Shown here in pieces: positions 35,846-47,257 of a DNA stretch of 64,000 nucleotides (the stretch's first letter is position 1; every line of letters starts with the position of its first letter). The notes below the pieces were generated by a model. The model was not told where the DNA came from and did no database searches. It worked only from the letters and a program-made list of their open reading frames with translations. The DNA comes from Eutypa lata (taxonomy: Eukaryota; Ascomycota; Sordariomycetes; Xylariales; Diatrypaceae). Made by a program: the position numbers and the translations under genes. The stretch covers positions 62,001 to 126,000 of the forward strand of contig JAKULF010000018.1 in the NCBI GenBank assembly GCA_022661535.1, read 5' to 3'.

Positions 35846-38087
35846 CTAAAACGAAACACCAGTCCGACAAAGCTTCCCATTCTGCGAATTAGGATACCCA
35901 TCAACGGCCCTAACCTCCCAAGCCTCACTCCCCACCGTCGTCGGCGCCCAGAACAAATGCCAAGGGTCCCTCTCCCGCTTGACCTCCAACAACCCCTCGT
36001 AATTCGTCCCAAAAAACGCCCCCTGCCACTCCGGCTCCCCGGGATCCCCCTCATTCATATACGACCCAGCACCCGGCGACACGTCCCGCAGCAGCTGCAC
36101 GTACCCCTGCATGGTCGCATCGCGATCCCGGGCCCGCGCCCCCGTGATCCCCGGCGGCTGCAGGTCCATCAGCATGGCGTGCATGCGGTTCTGGCGCCAC
36201 GCGGGCAGGACGGCGCTGGTGGACGCGCCCGGCCAGCCCGCCACCGCCTCCGTGGGCGATGTCAGCGTCCCGTGGAAGTAGAAGTCGTTGTCGAACCCGC
36301 CTTCTGCCGCGCGGCGGATCGCGCTCATCGTCTGGTCGAAGAGCGCGTCGTCTTCCCAGTTCGCGCGCGGGAGGAGCCGCGAGCGGTATCGCGTGTTGAT
36401 GGGGCGGTCGCCGCCGCCGCCGCGGGACGAGCCGAAGAGCCGCGTTGACGGCGTGGGGTTGCTGAGGTTGAGGTCACTGCTGAGGAGGAGGAAGGCGTCG
36501 TAGAGCGGTTGCATGAAGGATTGGACTTCCGAAGTTGTCTTGCCGGGGAATTGCGACGTCGTGGTGAACCGGTAGCTGTTGTTCGCCCCTGGGTAGATGT
36601 AGCTGAAGCCGTAGCCGCCGGCGTCTAGGATTTCGGCGCAGAAGCGGTAGTAGAGTCCGGTGGCTTCCCAGAAGGTTTCGATGGATGGGACGGTGGAGGA
36701 GGGGTAGTTCAGGTTCAGTGCTGTTGTGGTTAGGTTGATTGGATCATAGGCTTTCATGATTACGGATGTGATGATGCCGTATGTTGCTATGTGTAGACTT
36801 GTTAGAGAGAGATTTCAACACATGTTCTAGTGTTAGGGGGAAAGCTTGTCACCTACCTCCGCCACCTCCTCGTAGAGCCCAGAAGAGATCCGTGTTCGTC
36901 TCAGAGTCCGCCGTCACGGCCCTTCCATCAGCCGTAACAACCTCGATAGAGAGTGCTTGATCGGCGCCTAGCCCGAACGTCGAAGTGATGCTCGAATGAC
37001 CAGCAACGCTCAACCACCCGCCCGCTCCGCCGACGGTGCTGCCACCAGGAGCGACTAGCGTGATGTTATTCGCCGCCATGAAATTGTACATCTCCCAAGC
37101 CTCGATTCCAGCTCCGTAGCGGACAGCGCGCCCGGTGTAGTTCCCCTGGGTATACTCGGGCAGGAGCTCGAAGTCTTTGAAGTGATGGACCCAGATGCTG
37201 AGAGAACCCGCACCTACGGACCTGCCTCCGAAATCATGGCCGGTGTTCCTTTGGAGGTGTTAGCTAGTTAGAAGCTACAGAGTTCATAATACACACAATC
37301 GTCACTATTACACGTACTTTATAATGACTCTGATGTTCCTGTTTCTGGCAAAGTTCACTGCGGCTTGGACATGCTTCACACTAGTGGCATTCACGACGTA
37401 AGCTGGAAATCCTCCACGAGTACAATTTCCCTCTGGTAGTAGAGTTGCAACACAGGTTGCTCCTTGGGTCCATTCTGCCAGGGCCGTTAAGGGCTCGTCG
37501 ATCCAGAAGTCTGCAACGAATTAGTACTGTATAAATTAACAGTTTTAGCCTGTAAGATGCCCTGTGTTGATGGCCATTCCAGTAAGGTCATTTAAATAGT
37601 ATAGACCACAGCCTCGCAGGCGAGATAAGGGACTGAGATGAAATTGGTACTCTGATGACATATTAGTGACTTCCCATAGAAGGTATACATACTCGTGCTG
37701 AGACGAATATGGGGGAATAATAACGTAAGTTTTATACGTACAACGCTCCGAGGCAGCTCTCTCAACTAAGAACCTGCATCTTTCTTCATCATGGGTAGGG
37801 CCCGGATAACAAGCGGCGGCGGGGGGCTCGGGTTGCAGAAGAGCACCGTCTATAGAAACGTTCAGACGGTTCCATTCAGTATCACTTGGCCAGCCCAGAT
37901 CACCGGGAACGTATCTGCACTCATCGGCAAGCCTGTGGGAGGCTGCGTCGCCTGCGTTGCCAAAAGCTATATCACTAAAGTCGCCAATGTCGTCACTAGT
38001 GAGCTGGACGGTCTCAGACGTGAAAGCAACATCGCCAAGCACCGCCAATGGAAGTATAAGAGTCGTAATTAAAGCAGAGATCTGCAT
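35846..38087 (-). CDS. Secreted FAD-linked oxidoreductase, BBE/VAO family, 623 aa
   Basis: Four exons in order: 38087-37742, 37510-37318, 37248-36857 and 36786-35846. A signal peptide is present (about 1-19, 'MQISALITTLILPLAVLG'). Next come a Cys-rich N-terminal part ('ECRYVPGDLGWPSDTEW') and the FAD-binding domain with 'KNTGHDFGGRS'. His184 there is the expected covalent flavin attachment residue. The Gly-rich 'WALRGGGGATYG' loop follows, then the C-terminal BBE segment ('YMNEGDPGEPEWQ', 'FFGTNYEGLLEVKRERDP'). Members oxidise carbohydrates or specialised metabolites using O2 and often sit in biosynthetic clusters. Intron 1 (231 bp) is the least certain junction: donor GTACGT at 37741 was chosen because it gives 'ERYFWIDEPLTALAEW'. 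The coding frame would stay open into that intron if it were retained. Confidence 0.87.
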
Positions 38088-39665
38088 TTTCACAACGAGA
38101 TGTGGTTAGCATAGATGCACCATATACCTGGCCCTCGACCCCATCATATCGGTCCCGGTGGTCCTTATACCAAAAGAACCGCAGCTTCGTTTATGTGATG
38201 TGAACATTCCATGACAAACATCTTGATTATCAAGCGCTTTGGAAGCTCATCTTCATCCTGGCGACTTTTACTAAGCTAGACAGGGCAGCTATAATGCAAC
38301 CTACCCTGTGCTACAAGACCTTCCGGATTGAGGCAATGTGGTCACTTGACAAGACTAGATCCCCGGACATCGTCGGCAGGATCATAGCGCACCCGTCTTT
38401 CAGCTGTAGTTCGGACCCAATAGGAAAACGGGTGATCTAAGCCCCCGGACTAGGAAAATGCAGGCCAGCCGTGGGTTGGGGTACTTTGACCAATAAGGGG
38501 GGTTAAATCAACATGTATATATCTCCACAGAAGATTTCATCCTACATAGTCTCTTAGGGTACACCCTAAAGCGTGGGCTCATGTTCTATATATCGTGGCC
38601 AGATCCTTCTCCTTAACAATAGCCCCTGTCACCTAAATAGGCGTTAAACCGGCGTTAAGAAGAGGAGCACAGGTACAGTAGACCACTGCTACCTCTATTC
38701 AACACATTGTGGCCACCCTACCATATTATTCGATGTCACGATGATCTAGGCCAATGCTCCATACGTAGGGGACTGCCAATCAATCCAACTACATGATTTG
38801 GCTTACAAACTAGGCTGTGATTGTAGTACCTGTGACTACATCCAGCAGTCCAAAATGAGAAAAATCGATTCACAATTCACATCTATATAATAATAACCGA
38901 TTATTTTTTTCAACGGTGCTGTAAACTGAGAGTTCACGTTGATCATAGTTTAGCGAAAGTGAAGATCTTACAGAATTATGGTTGGAACGTATTATATTTG
39001 CAGATGATCCGTCTGTCACGCACAGAAACTGATTAATCATGTCCCAGACAGAACTAAGATAGACAATAACAATATTCTCAAAGTAATTGTGATACGGTGC
39101 TTCGGAAACAGGTATCTATCATTTTTATTAATACTATGGTACTCCGCACCGCCTTGTAGGGCTGAGGTTGTAATCGCCGGCTAGTAGGACGCTTCGGAAC
39201 GGTTAGCGATAGTGAGTCCGCGTGAACTAGCTAGTGAATACCTCCATAGCAACATAGTCTAAGCTTTCCTCGTCCCCTCAGTGTCATCTCGGTTAGAAAT
39301 GGCTCGCCTTATAATGTCAGAGAAGAAGATAGTTCACAGTGGAAGGCAGCGATCACTAGCTAACCGTATGCTCGCAGCATAATTGAGAGGTAATAAGACT
39401 ATTACTGTTTGCGGTTCTTAACTATCAATGGGGGCAAAAGCCCCTTTATATACACGCAGGAGCTGGCTAGGTGGGGGCCACTGGAGCCCTCCACTTAATA
39501 GACACCCTATATTCTGACATGTAGACTGAGTAGGAGAGATTGATGTCGAGTATATAGGGGCCCGTACAAGTCATCCTTAGAGAAATAAATCCTAGTTATG
39601 TAGTGGCTACCTACATATATGTCGGAAGGTTTGGGGGGAAAACCAGGAGAAGGCACGAGTTAGTA
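38088..39665. other. Gene-free interval
   Basis: Promoter side of the flavin oxidase and 3' flank of the HET gene. No recognisable coding sequence; the sequence is stop-rich in all frames. Confidence 0.4.
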
Positions 39666-42132
39666 TTAGAAACCAAAGTTGCCTGTAGGATTGCCGAACG
39701 GCCCAGGAGCCCCATTATGGTTTGCAAAGGTACCAGCAGCAGTACCAGGATAACCAAAGTGACGAGTAGCACTGGGAGTATAACCAGGAGGTCCAGTAGA
39801 ACTGGTGTGGGTTATAGGAGGAGGAGCCGCAGAATGAGCCATGGGAGGAGCCATGGGAGGAGGAGAAATATGAGTACCATTAGAACTAGGAGGAGTGAAA
39901 GTATAAGTAACAGGGGAGAAGGTAGCTACGTTGGGACTCTGTTGGCCAGCTCCAGTCGTATTGTTTCCATAGGCGTTTCCGTAGGCGTTCTGGTTTTGTA
40001 GATTCATTGATTGCATGTTGGCATTCATCCCGGACATGCCATTGGAAGATGGAGGAGGAGGATTAATGTTAGGTGATAGACCGGGATTCTGGGCTGTGGG
40101 AGGAGCTGCTTGTCCACCGTTAGCCGTTGCATACTGGGGGTGAGTCGTATTTTGATTCATATTTTGAGACATGTATCGGCCTAAATGCTGTGTAGGTACC
40201 GGTGCATTGTTCATAGAATTTGCCGAGGATTGGTTTGTAGGCATCTGTTTTGGAACGATATATGGTTGCAGTTGGACATGGAAAGCGGGCTTATCACTCT
40301 TGTTAGGTCCTTGGCCGATACGGCTGATTTGGCCGGCTACCTGGATTTCGCAAAGCCCCGACCCATGAGCCGAGACAGCATTAGCACCGAATGAGATTTT
40401 GTGGGATGATTTATGGCTGTGTGAGCGCCATAATCGGTCAAGCTCTTGCCGTCTCACTACTGGATAATATGCGAGTGTGGGTTGCGCGAACAGAGAAACC
40501 CAACCTTCTGTTTGCATATAGTCAAGCCCAACCACTAGCCTGAGAATCATTTTCGGATCTTGGACCAGCTTGTACGAGACATACTGCGGCACCTGAAGTT
40601 AGCCATTATCCTTCTATATCTCTATAGACGATTCTCGGGGGAGGTTCAGGGTAAAACTCATAATGACAAAAAGGAATATTCTTCAAAAGCACGTTATATG
40701 AGTATTAATATAAATGGCGCTGGAATGTACTTACGGCCACGGGAAACCTGGTTCCACTTGTCATCAAGAGCTCATGTTTTTCGCTCCATAAGTAGCCTGG
40801 AGAAACCTCAGTTCGTTCCATTTCACAGCCAGGATAGCCGATCTTCTTGGGGATATGTATGGAGTTCTGATGGAGATCACGGATATGATTTTGAAGATGA
40901 TGTATCTTGTGGGTGACATAGACATGATCCTGGCTCGGTTGAATCTTTTTAACGTCAAGATACTTTAAACTCCCAATATTTGATCTGGCGTAAACGTCAC
41001 CCCCAACCCATCTCAACTCCATTCCTAATAATGGTCTGGAGGAGATATCATTGTAGCAATGAAGAGGCATGGTGAACGGCGAACAAGGCTGGCTTCCCTC
41101 TAGAGAGGCAGTGAACTTGACACCTTTGCTTGTAACAATCACTTCATCATTGTACATGATGGGTTGTGCGGGCTTGACACTGCCACCCAACTCAAATTCG
41201 CGAGGATGGCAAGCAAAAATCCCATGCAGGTGCTGATCAAACTTGAATAAACTGTTGTTATGTTCGATATCGGTGGATTTCAGTAGATTCTCAGGATTGC
41301 ACTTTTCAGGTTTCGTTGCCAGCCAGGCGAACAGTGTCAGGTCGCCACTCTGCTTGATGATCTCTTCTTGAAGTCGAATGAACGCCCTTCTCCCTTCTCC
41401 GCTTTTCAAGTGCATGTGGTTGATATCAAATATCCCTGTCAAGCAATACGCCATGTCTTCGGGCTTGGTAGTCTCCCTTTCGGAGGCCCAGGACATCTTC
41501 TGGCAAGCCGGGACAGAAGACAGGAAGCGTGTGATTTGGCGGCTGTCATTTTTGCTGAGAAGCTCTTCGTCAATGGATGAAATTTTGGCGATTCGTTTAC
41601 TTAGATCGTAAGTAGCGTCTTGTTTTTCTTTGAGCTTGAACCCGTTCCTGCTGCCGCAATATTTCCAGTCCTTGTTGTAGAATAAGACTTGGGATGGTGC
41701 GATTAGCTCTTGCAGTGTCCATCCCCGGTTGAACCATCGACAAGGACCAATGTCAGTCCGATCCTGGTCGCTTAAATAGGCAATGCATACGGCTGACTGC
41801 GCATACCATCGATACATGGAGTTGATAGATGTCGTAAGTTCCGAAGTGTCTTGTTGATTAATGCAGCAGCTGTCGATCCAGATGTACATGATATCGAGTT
41901 CCTTCCAGGCCATATCCCGAGCCTTCTTAACCTTGTTCCAGCCATCTTGATCCGGAGGGTCTTGTTTCTTTCGAGCATTTAGCTCTATGTAAGCCTTCAA
42001 GTCGTGATAAGTCACATCTTCTGGGTTGCCCTTGCCGTCATATTGCCACGTGTGTGACAAAATCGCATATTCGGGTATCTTGTCATGGAACGTCTCGATT
42101 CTCCATTGCCCACAATTAATGAGTCGCATCAT
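39666..42132 (-). CDS. HET-domain protein with prion-like C-terminal tail, 774 aa
   Basis: Two exons, 42132-40735 and 40592-39666, with a 142 bp phase-0 intron (GTAAGT...GGCTAACTTCAG). The start used is the Met of 'MMRLINCGQW', the usual HET beginning; an in-frame ATG 60 nt upstream (42192) is possible. The HET domain covers about 21-145: 'PEYAILSHTW', 'YIWIDSCCINQQ' and 'CRWFNRGWTLQELIAP'. HET proteins trigger cell death in vegetative (heterokaryon) incompatibility. The middle region (about 150-470) has no domain I recognise. Exon 2 adds a structured stretch to about 580, then about 190 residues rich in N, Q, P, G, S, T, M and Y. That tail contains no Asp, Glu or Lys and only two Arg. No NACHT or WD40 repeats are present. 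Confidence 0.88.
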
Positions 42133-44109
42133 GGTGGTGACAGTTCGAATATGTCTACCTCTGGGTAAAAGAAACACGTTTTTTAGGGGCAATGTTGATC
42201 TTTCTCGATCAGGTCTCGGGTTTCTTCCCCCAAACAGTTGGTTTAAGCAGTTACCCCTTAAAATAGTGTACGTGAAGGTCTATGTAATATGAAAACTCGA
42301 GCCGAACAGACATGCTCTTCCACGGTCTGTTGCTGCCTTTAAAAGAACAGCCCATGTCTTTTTTTCTTCCCACTTTCTTATGTTACATTATAGTCTGACT
42401 GGATTTTGCTGGGATATAGCCCCGCAAAGACCCTTGCCGCTTACCTTACGTGCAGGCTGTGTGAATCGCACAGCCTATACCTATCAGTGAATCTATGGCA
42501 CTGCCCCAATTGAACCTATGATAGTTACAGGCTTCCTAAAATGTGGGTGCATTCGTGTCCTGGGCTGTGGCTGATGAGCTTGCTATGTAGCCTGCATTCT
42601 AGTCATCTTATAAGATATTAAGGTATTATATTAATACGTGGCTCTATAATGGGTACGCTGTTTAATCGTTGAATATGTAAGAAGAGTAGATAGATCTACT
42701 ATCGACACTTAATGTTAACAATACTTAGATTAAATAGCAATGACGTGTGAGGTACAGGTTTTTGAGACCCGGTCGACTAGTCTCCTGAACTATCCAAAGA
42801 CGGGAGCATATATATGCCTATCTACAAAATTACCCTCACAAATATAGGGATCTAGACGGATGTCCGACATCTCGTTGTAGCTCAGTTACGCGCCGACGTG
42901 TAGTTGCACTATACATACCTACGTAGTAAATGATTTTGACCTATACGGAATTCTCCGTCACTTACGTACCCCGATTTAATACATGCATATAATAGTTAGA
43001 ATCCTTGTTTTATAGTTAGTCATTACCTTCCAGTTATCGCAGATATCGCAGACAATAAATATATTCGATATCAAGTGATTGTGTACCATTCTGTATCAAT
43101 ATATTAAAGCTCATGTGTACGAAGCAGAAAGAGACTGGAACATACGCGACTCCAAAGTATGCAGGCACGCGGAATAAAAACCGTACCAACCATAAAGCAA
43201 CGGTTCTATTGCATTATATAGAGAACCAACACAATTCCAAGTCACCCATAGCGTGGGGGTTCAAGCCCCTGCTTTGGTAAAAAGTAAACCTTTTTCCGGA
43301 TTCCCATATATACACCAGTAGCGCGGCCAGAGTTCCTGACTTATCTCGACGACCGGATACAACCCTGCGGTTGCAGCCAACGCTGACCGAGGGGGTCGGC
43401 AAAGGTTGAGGTTCAGGACGAACCTCTGGTGAGCGGGGGGAAGGGGGGAGAGGGGTGGTGTTACGGCCCTGACAGGTCCCGTAGTATTGGCCGGACTGGC
43501 TGGCGGATTGGTTACCCGTAGCAGTGCCGTAGACCTGTTGCCTGTGTATCTACTTAAGGAATTCCGTCTTCGACTTGGAATTCTGTATCCCTTTTGGTAA
43601 CCCTAGGGGGGGGGGATGCAGTGGTCTAGTGGTTGAGTGGATTAGTCAGCCGTAACACAAATCTACATATGATCAGAACTATAGCCTCACTCACACTGAT
43701 GATATAGCTACTTTCAACCCATTGAAAGAATGATATACGACAATCAAACAAGTGCTTAATGTACCAATGGGGGGATATCTTCAATTTGCGCCAAAAAAAC
43801 CAACAAAGGGGTTGGGTTACAAATAAGCCCCCTAACTATAAACCTGCTTGCCTATATATTTTTGAACCCTGAAACCGTTATCATATACATACATCCAACA
43901 ATATGTGTACCCCATCCAATCCATATTTAGTATGCCGTCGAACGAAGTCCACCATACCATATCCCCAGCTTACAAGAAAACAGGAACAGAGCTGCTAATA
44001 AAAACTGCCACCGTCCTACTATTATATACGCAGGCGCGGAAGTGCCCAGAAGATGAATGGACAGAATGTATGCAGACATAGACAGACGCATCAGCGCACC
44101 GTTGTCGCC
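42133..44109. other. Gene-free interval
   Basis: Promoter of the HET gene and 3' flank of the transcription-factor gene. AT-rich, with several poly-G runs near 43,435 and 43,607. No gene recognised. tRNA-like fragments near 43,250 and 43,620 were examined and rejected. Confidence 0.4.
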
Positions 44110-47100
44110 TCAATTGGGCTGTTTGAAAAGCCAATCGCTATTAGCGTCGACCATGAAATTCGTGATATTGAACTCATTCGCGACCCCGCCTCCGCCGCCA
44201 TTAGAAGCCCCGACATTATTGCCACCGCCGTTCGTGGCTGCACTGTCGGATCCCGTCTCATTATTATTGTTAGTGTTTGGTGCTTGTTGCTGGTGTTGCT
44301 GTTGCTGTTGCTGCTGGTGCTGGTGTTGCTGCTGTGGTGGCAGCGCCGAGGACAGCTCGTTACTGAAGGGCAGTCTTGGAACATTAAAGAAGTCAAAGAC
44401 ATCGAGATACTCGAGCTCGTTGGGAGCGGGGGTGCGGGCCGGCGTGACGCTAGGTACGCGGCTGGGGGCACCCGCGAGGTGGCGCGGCTGTCTGCTGATG
44501 AGGAAGTCGAGGTCGAACGCGGTCCTCCTCATATCGGCCAGAATTCGGACCGAGGAGGGCGTGACGCGCTCGCCCGTGTGGCCCACGGCGCGTTCGCTAT
44601 CGCTGTGCTCGTCGAGAACGCGCTGCAGGAGTTCGCAGTACCGCGCCGCAACGGGCCAGTGGCGTCCCATCTCGCGCAGCGTGTCGACGAGAAACCCAAT
44701 CTGCGGCGATAGCTTGTGCTCGACCGTCGAGCCATGGACGAGCAGGAGCCGGGCAGAGACCCAGAGCGTGAAGGCGAAGGGAGGACCCAGTTTGTTCAGC
44801 ATGCCGTTTTGCACGACGAACTCGCCAAGAGCCGCGATGTTTTCTACGGCGCCGTGGCAACGCTGGCTCGCGCTGTAGGATGGCGTGAAGATGGGCGATC
44901 GTGTGGTGGGGTACGCCGCGGAGGAATGCAGTCGGATGACCGCTGTATGATACGTCGCATGCAACATGACCCAAGCGCTGTTCAAGGCTTTACTCGATCC
45001 GGGCTGGAACAGCTTAGCCATGTTCCCATACTCGCCTGGGAGGCCAAACTTCCAACCAGTCAGAAGATTGTCGAGCTCTTTATACCGCATTTGCCACTGC
45101 TCAACGTCGCTTAGCGCACTGATATCCACTGGCTGCTTTAAGAATTTATGGATTTTAGAGAGAATGCCAAGTATTTCGATGTAGTATGAGAACGCGCCCA
45201 GGTTCTCGGGCTTATTTATGTCATGATCTGGAATATCTGAGGGATGGCCATTTGCGTGAAACCACCTCGTCTCCACTTTCTGATTCTTGATCCAGAGATC
45301 ATCGCGACAGGGAAGAGTACGGTCGACTTCCTTGTCATCCAGGGCAAACTCGAAGGCTGTGGCTAGCGTGGCATACCGATCGAGGAGATAGATCATCCAG
45401 AAGAGTCGCCGCCTGGACTCCTCTTCAATGAAATCTTTGGGTTCCGGCAAGATCATCGCTCTTAGGGTATATATGGAAGTATAATTAGGAGAAACGGAAA
45501 AGGAATTGCTCTCGACTGCCAGGCCAAGTTGTACTACGGACCGGGTGATGAGAGCCATGATATTCCAGCCGGGCGGTCCATTGCTGTCTCCACATAGATC
45601 TAGCGCCAATATCACCATCGCCTGAAGAGATTTGACGGACGAATTCTCCATTCCGTAAAGGAGGACTTTCTGCTTGGAGATACTATGATAATGACGCCTC
45701 CTCTCCTCGGTAAGTCTAGGGTCTGTTGAGTATCTTAATGTTGTAGCCACAATGGCGTGAAGTAATATCCGATCCGTCTCATCTAGAGTGGAGGGACCAA
45801 ATAGCGAATCTAGAGTGGTTTTCCTGTGTAGTATGGGACACCAGGTATTGATGTGTTTAAAATATAGATCTGCTAGGGCATACAAAAGATCATAAGGGGG
45901 AAGATCATGGTCTGAAGATATCTGAGTTTGACTCTGAGCAATACTCAGACCCGGTGATGGCATCGGCTGATGTTGTGACGTCCCATAATACTCCTGGGTG
46001 GCAGTGGATGGTTGCAATGATGGTAATTGGTTAGGAGGGGATATGCCAGCCATCGGCATTTGAGGCTGGAAGCCATCGTGCATAGAGTGAATGGATGGCG
46101 TCTGGGGATGATGCATGCCGAACTCAAGAGCCTGTGATGTAGGGGGGAATGCGGAAGGCTTTTGCAGGAACAAGGCTGTCTCGGCTTGGGGAGTTCTAAG
46201 GGGTTCACCCTGTCGAAATAGCGATCCAGGCTCTCGTGGAGTGCCATGATCGCTAGGAATGCTGGGATTACTATTGCGCACGCTGGGAGCCGAAGGATGA
46301 GCTACGGGATGGTGGACGAAGGAGTTCTGGAGAATCTCAGAATGAGTCTTGAGTATCTCCTCAAGTTTGTCAAGTCGATGCTCGAGCTCCTTGCCATAGC
46401 CAGCCCTTAGACCGGGCTTCTTCCGTTCGCGGTATTCGCAGTAGACGGAGTTGCGTTTGCACCACCCACATGATGGTTGACCACGATCACACTTTACCTG
46501 CTCATGGTTTAGGTTCTAGTTCAGAAGTAGGGTGATGGCAGGGTACGGGATGTATGTAGCTAAACCTCAGATCAATGTGAAGTTGGGACAGTACGAACCT
46601 TGCGTTGCTTGCAACACTCGCATCTTGGAATCGGGTTGAGGTTAGCACTCCGTTTCTTATTATGGGCCAAGGAGACAGTGGAGCTTTCTGGGTCCAACTT
46701 TGGGGTAGGAGAGTGTGGAGGCGGAGGCGGAGATGGAGACGATGGCGATGGTGGTGAGGTGAGGGGAGAAGAAGATAACGACGACGACATTTTCTTTATA
46801 CATAGACAGAACGTCTCTGTTATAGTATCATATATATATCATCCTGGAATGACCAGATGCTTAAGTGAAAGAGAATTAATAACCTAAATAGGGGATCAAA
46901 AAGAACAAGACATGAAGCAAGCAATGATTCTTGAGCTACCTTGCTTCACTCATCCATTTACACCTTCATTTTCCCTTCTTCTTCAAGCCGTCTTTTCCCG
47001 AATGGGAAGTAAAGGTAACTGTTGATGAATAATATAAAGTAGAGATAGTCTACTTACGAGACAGAAATTGGCCTCTTGCGCTTGCCATTCCGTGAAGCGC

Positions 47101-47257
47101 TAAGCCCATCATCATGGTCATCCTCATTATCGAGGTCATCCTCGCTTAGGTTATGCCGGGTACCGCCATCATCGCTATCGGGTTCCGGCTTACTGTTATC
47201 CGGTGAGGCTCCTCGGTGATGCAGTGGGCCGTTCTGAGGCTGGACCGCCTGCATCAT
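44110..47257 (-). CDS. Zn2Cys6 fungal transcription factor, 870 aa
   Basis: Three exons in order: 47257-47058, 46623-46599 (25 nt) and 46497-44110. Exon 1 ends in a basic stretch (NGKRKRPISVS) that acts as a nuclear signal and leads into the binuclear cluster CX2CX6CX6CX2CX6C (Cys 68, 71, 78, 85, 88 and 95). A basic linker (RERKKPGLRAGYGKELE) and a short coiled coil (about 110-135) follow. The fungal transcription factor (middle homology) domain covers about 300-600, with 'FIEEESRRRLFWMIYLLDRYAT'. The C-terminus has a polyglutamine tract (about 797-813) and Asn/Gly-rich sequence, a probable activation region. The 434 bp first intron is unusually long. It contains an alternative ATG exon in frame with the zinc cluster. 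It stands next to the L-rhamnonate dehydratase gene, so a role in sugar-acid catabolism is possible but not shown. Confidence 0.9.
44283..44340 (-). repeat. CAG/CAA-type trinucleotide tract coding polyglutamine
   Basis: Alternating ttgctg units on the plus strand encode a Gln/His-rich run in the transcription-factor C-terminus. Mixed CAA and CAG codons are used. Confidence 0.75.
46624..46790 (-). other. Alternative first coding exon inside intron 1 of the Zn2Cys6 factor
   Basis: From an ATG at 46790 the reading frame runs open straight into the zinc-cluster exon (46623-46599) in the correct frame. It adds a Ser/Pro-rich leader ('SPPSPSSPSPPPPPHS') with a short basic patch (NKKRSANLNP). A transcript starting inside intron 1 would therefore encode the same regulator with a different N-terminus, and the same zinc cluster except for the residue just before its first Cys. 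This is unproven; it may simply be intron. Confidence 0.4.

Noticed and set aside
43230..43280. GGGGGTTCAAGCCCC, a T-arm-like hairpin
   Set aside because: The flanking sequence does not give acceptor, D or anticodon stems on either strand.
43615..43650. Sequence resembling the 5' part of tRNA-Glu (gtggtctagtggttgag)
   Set aside because: No matching anticodon arm, T arm or acceptor partner follows within tRNA distance.
44053..44878. Two long plus-strand frames opposite the transcription-factor C-terminus
   Set aside because: They are shadows of the GC-rich and repeat-rich antisense coding sequence and include poly-Leu/Cys runs from the polyglutamine tract.
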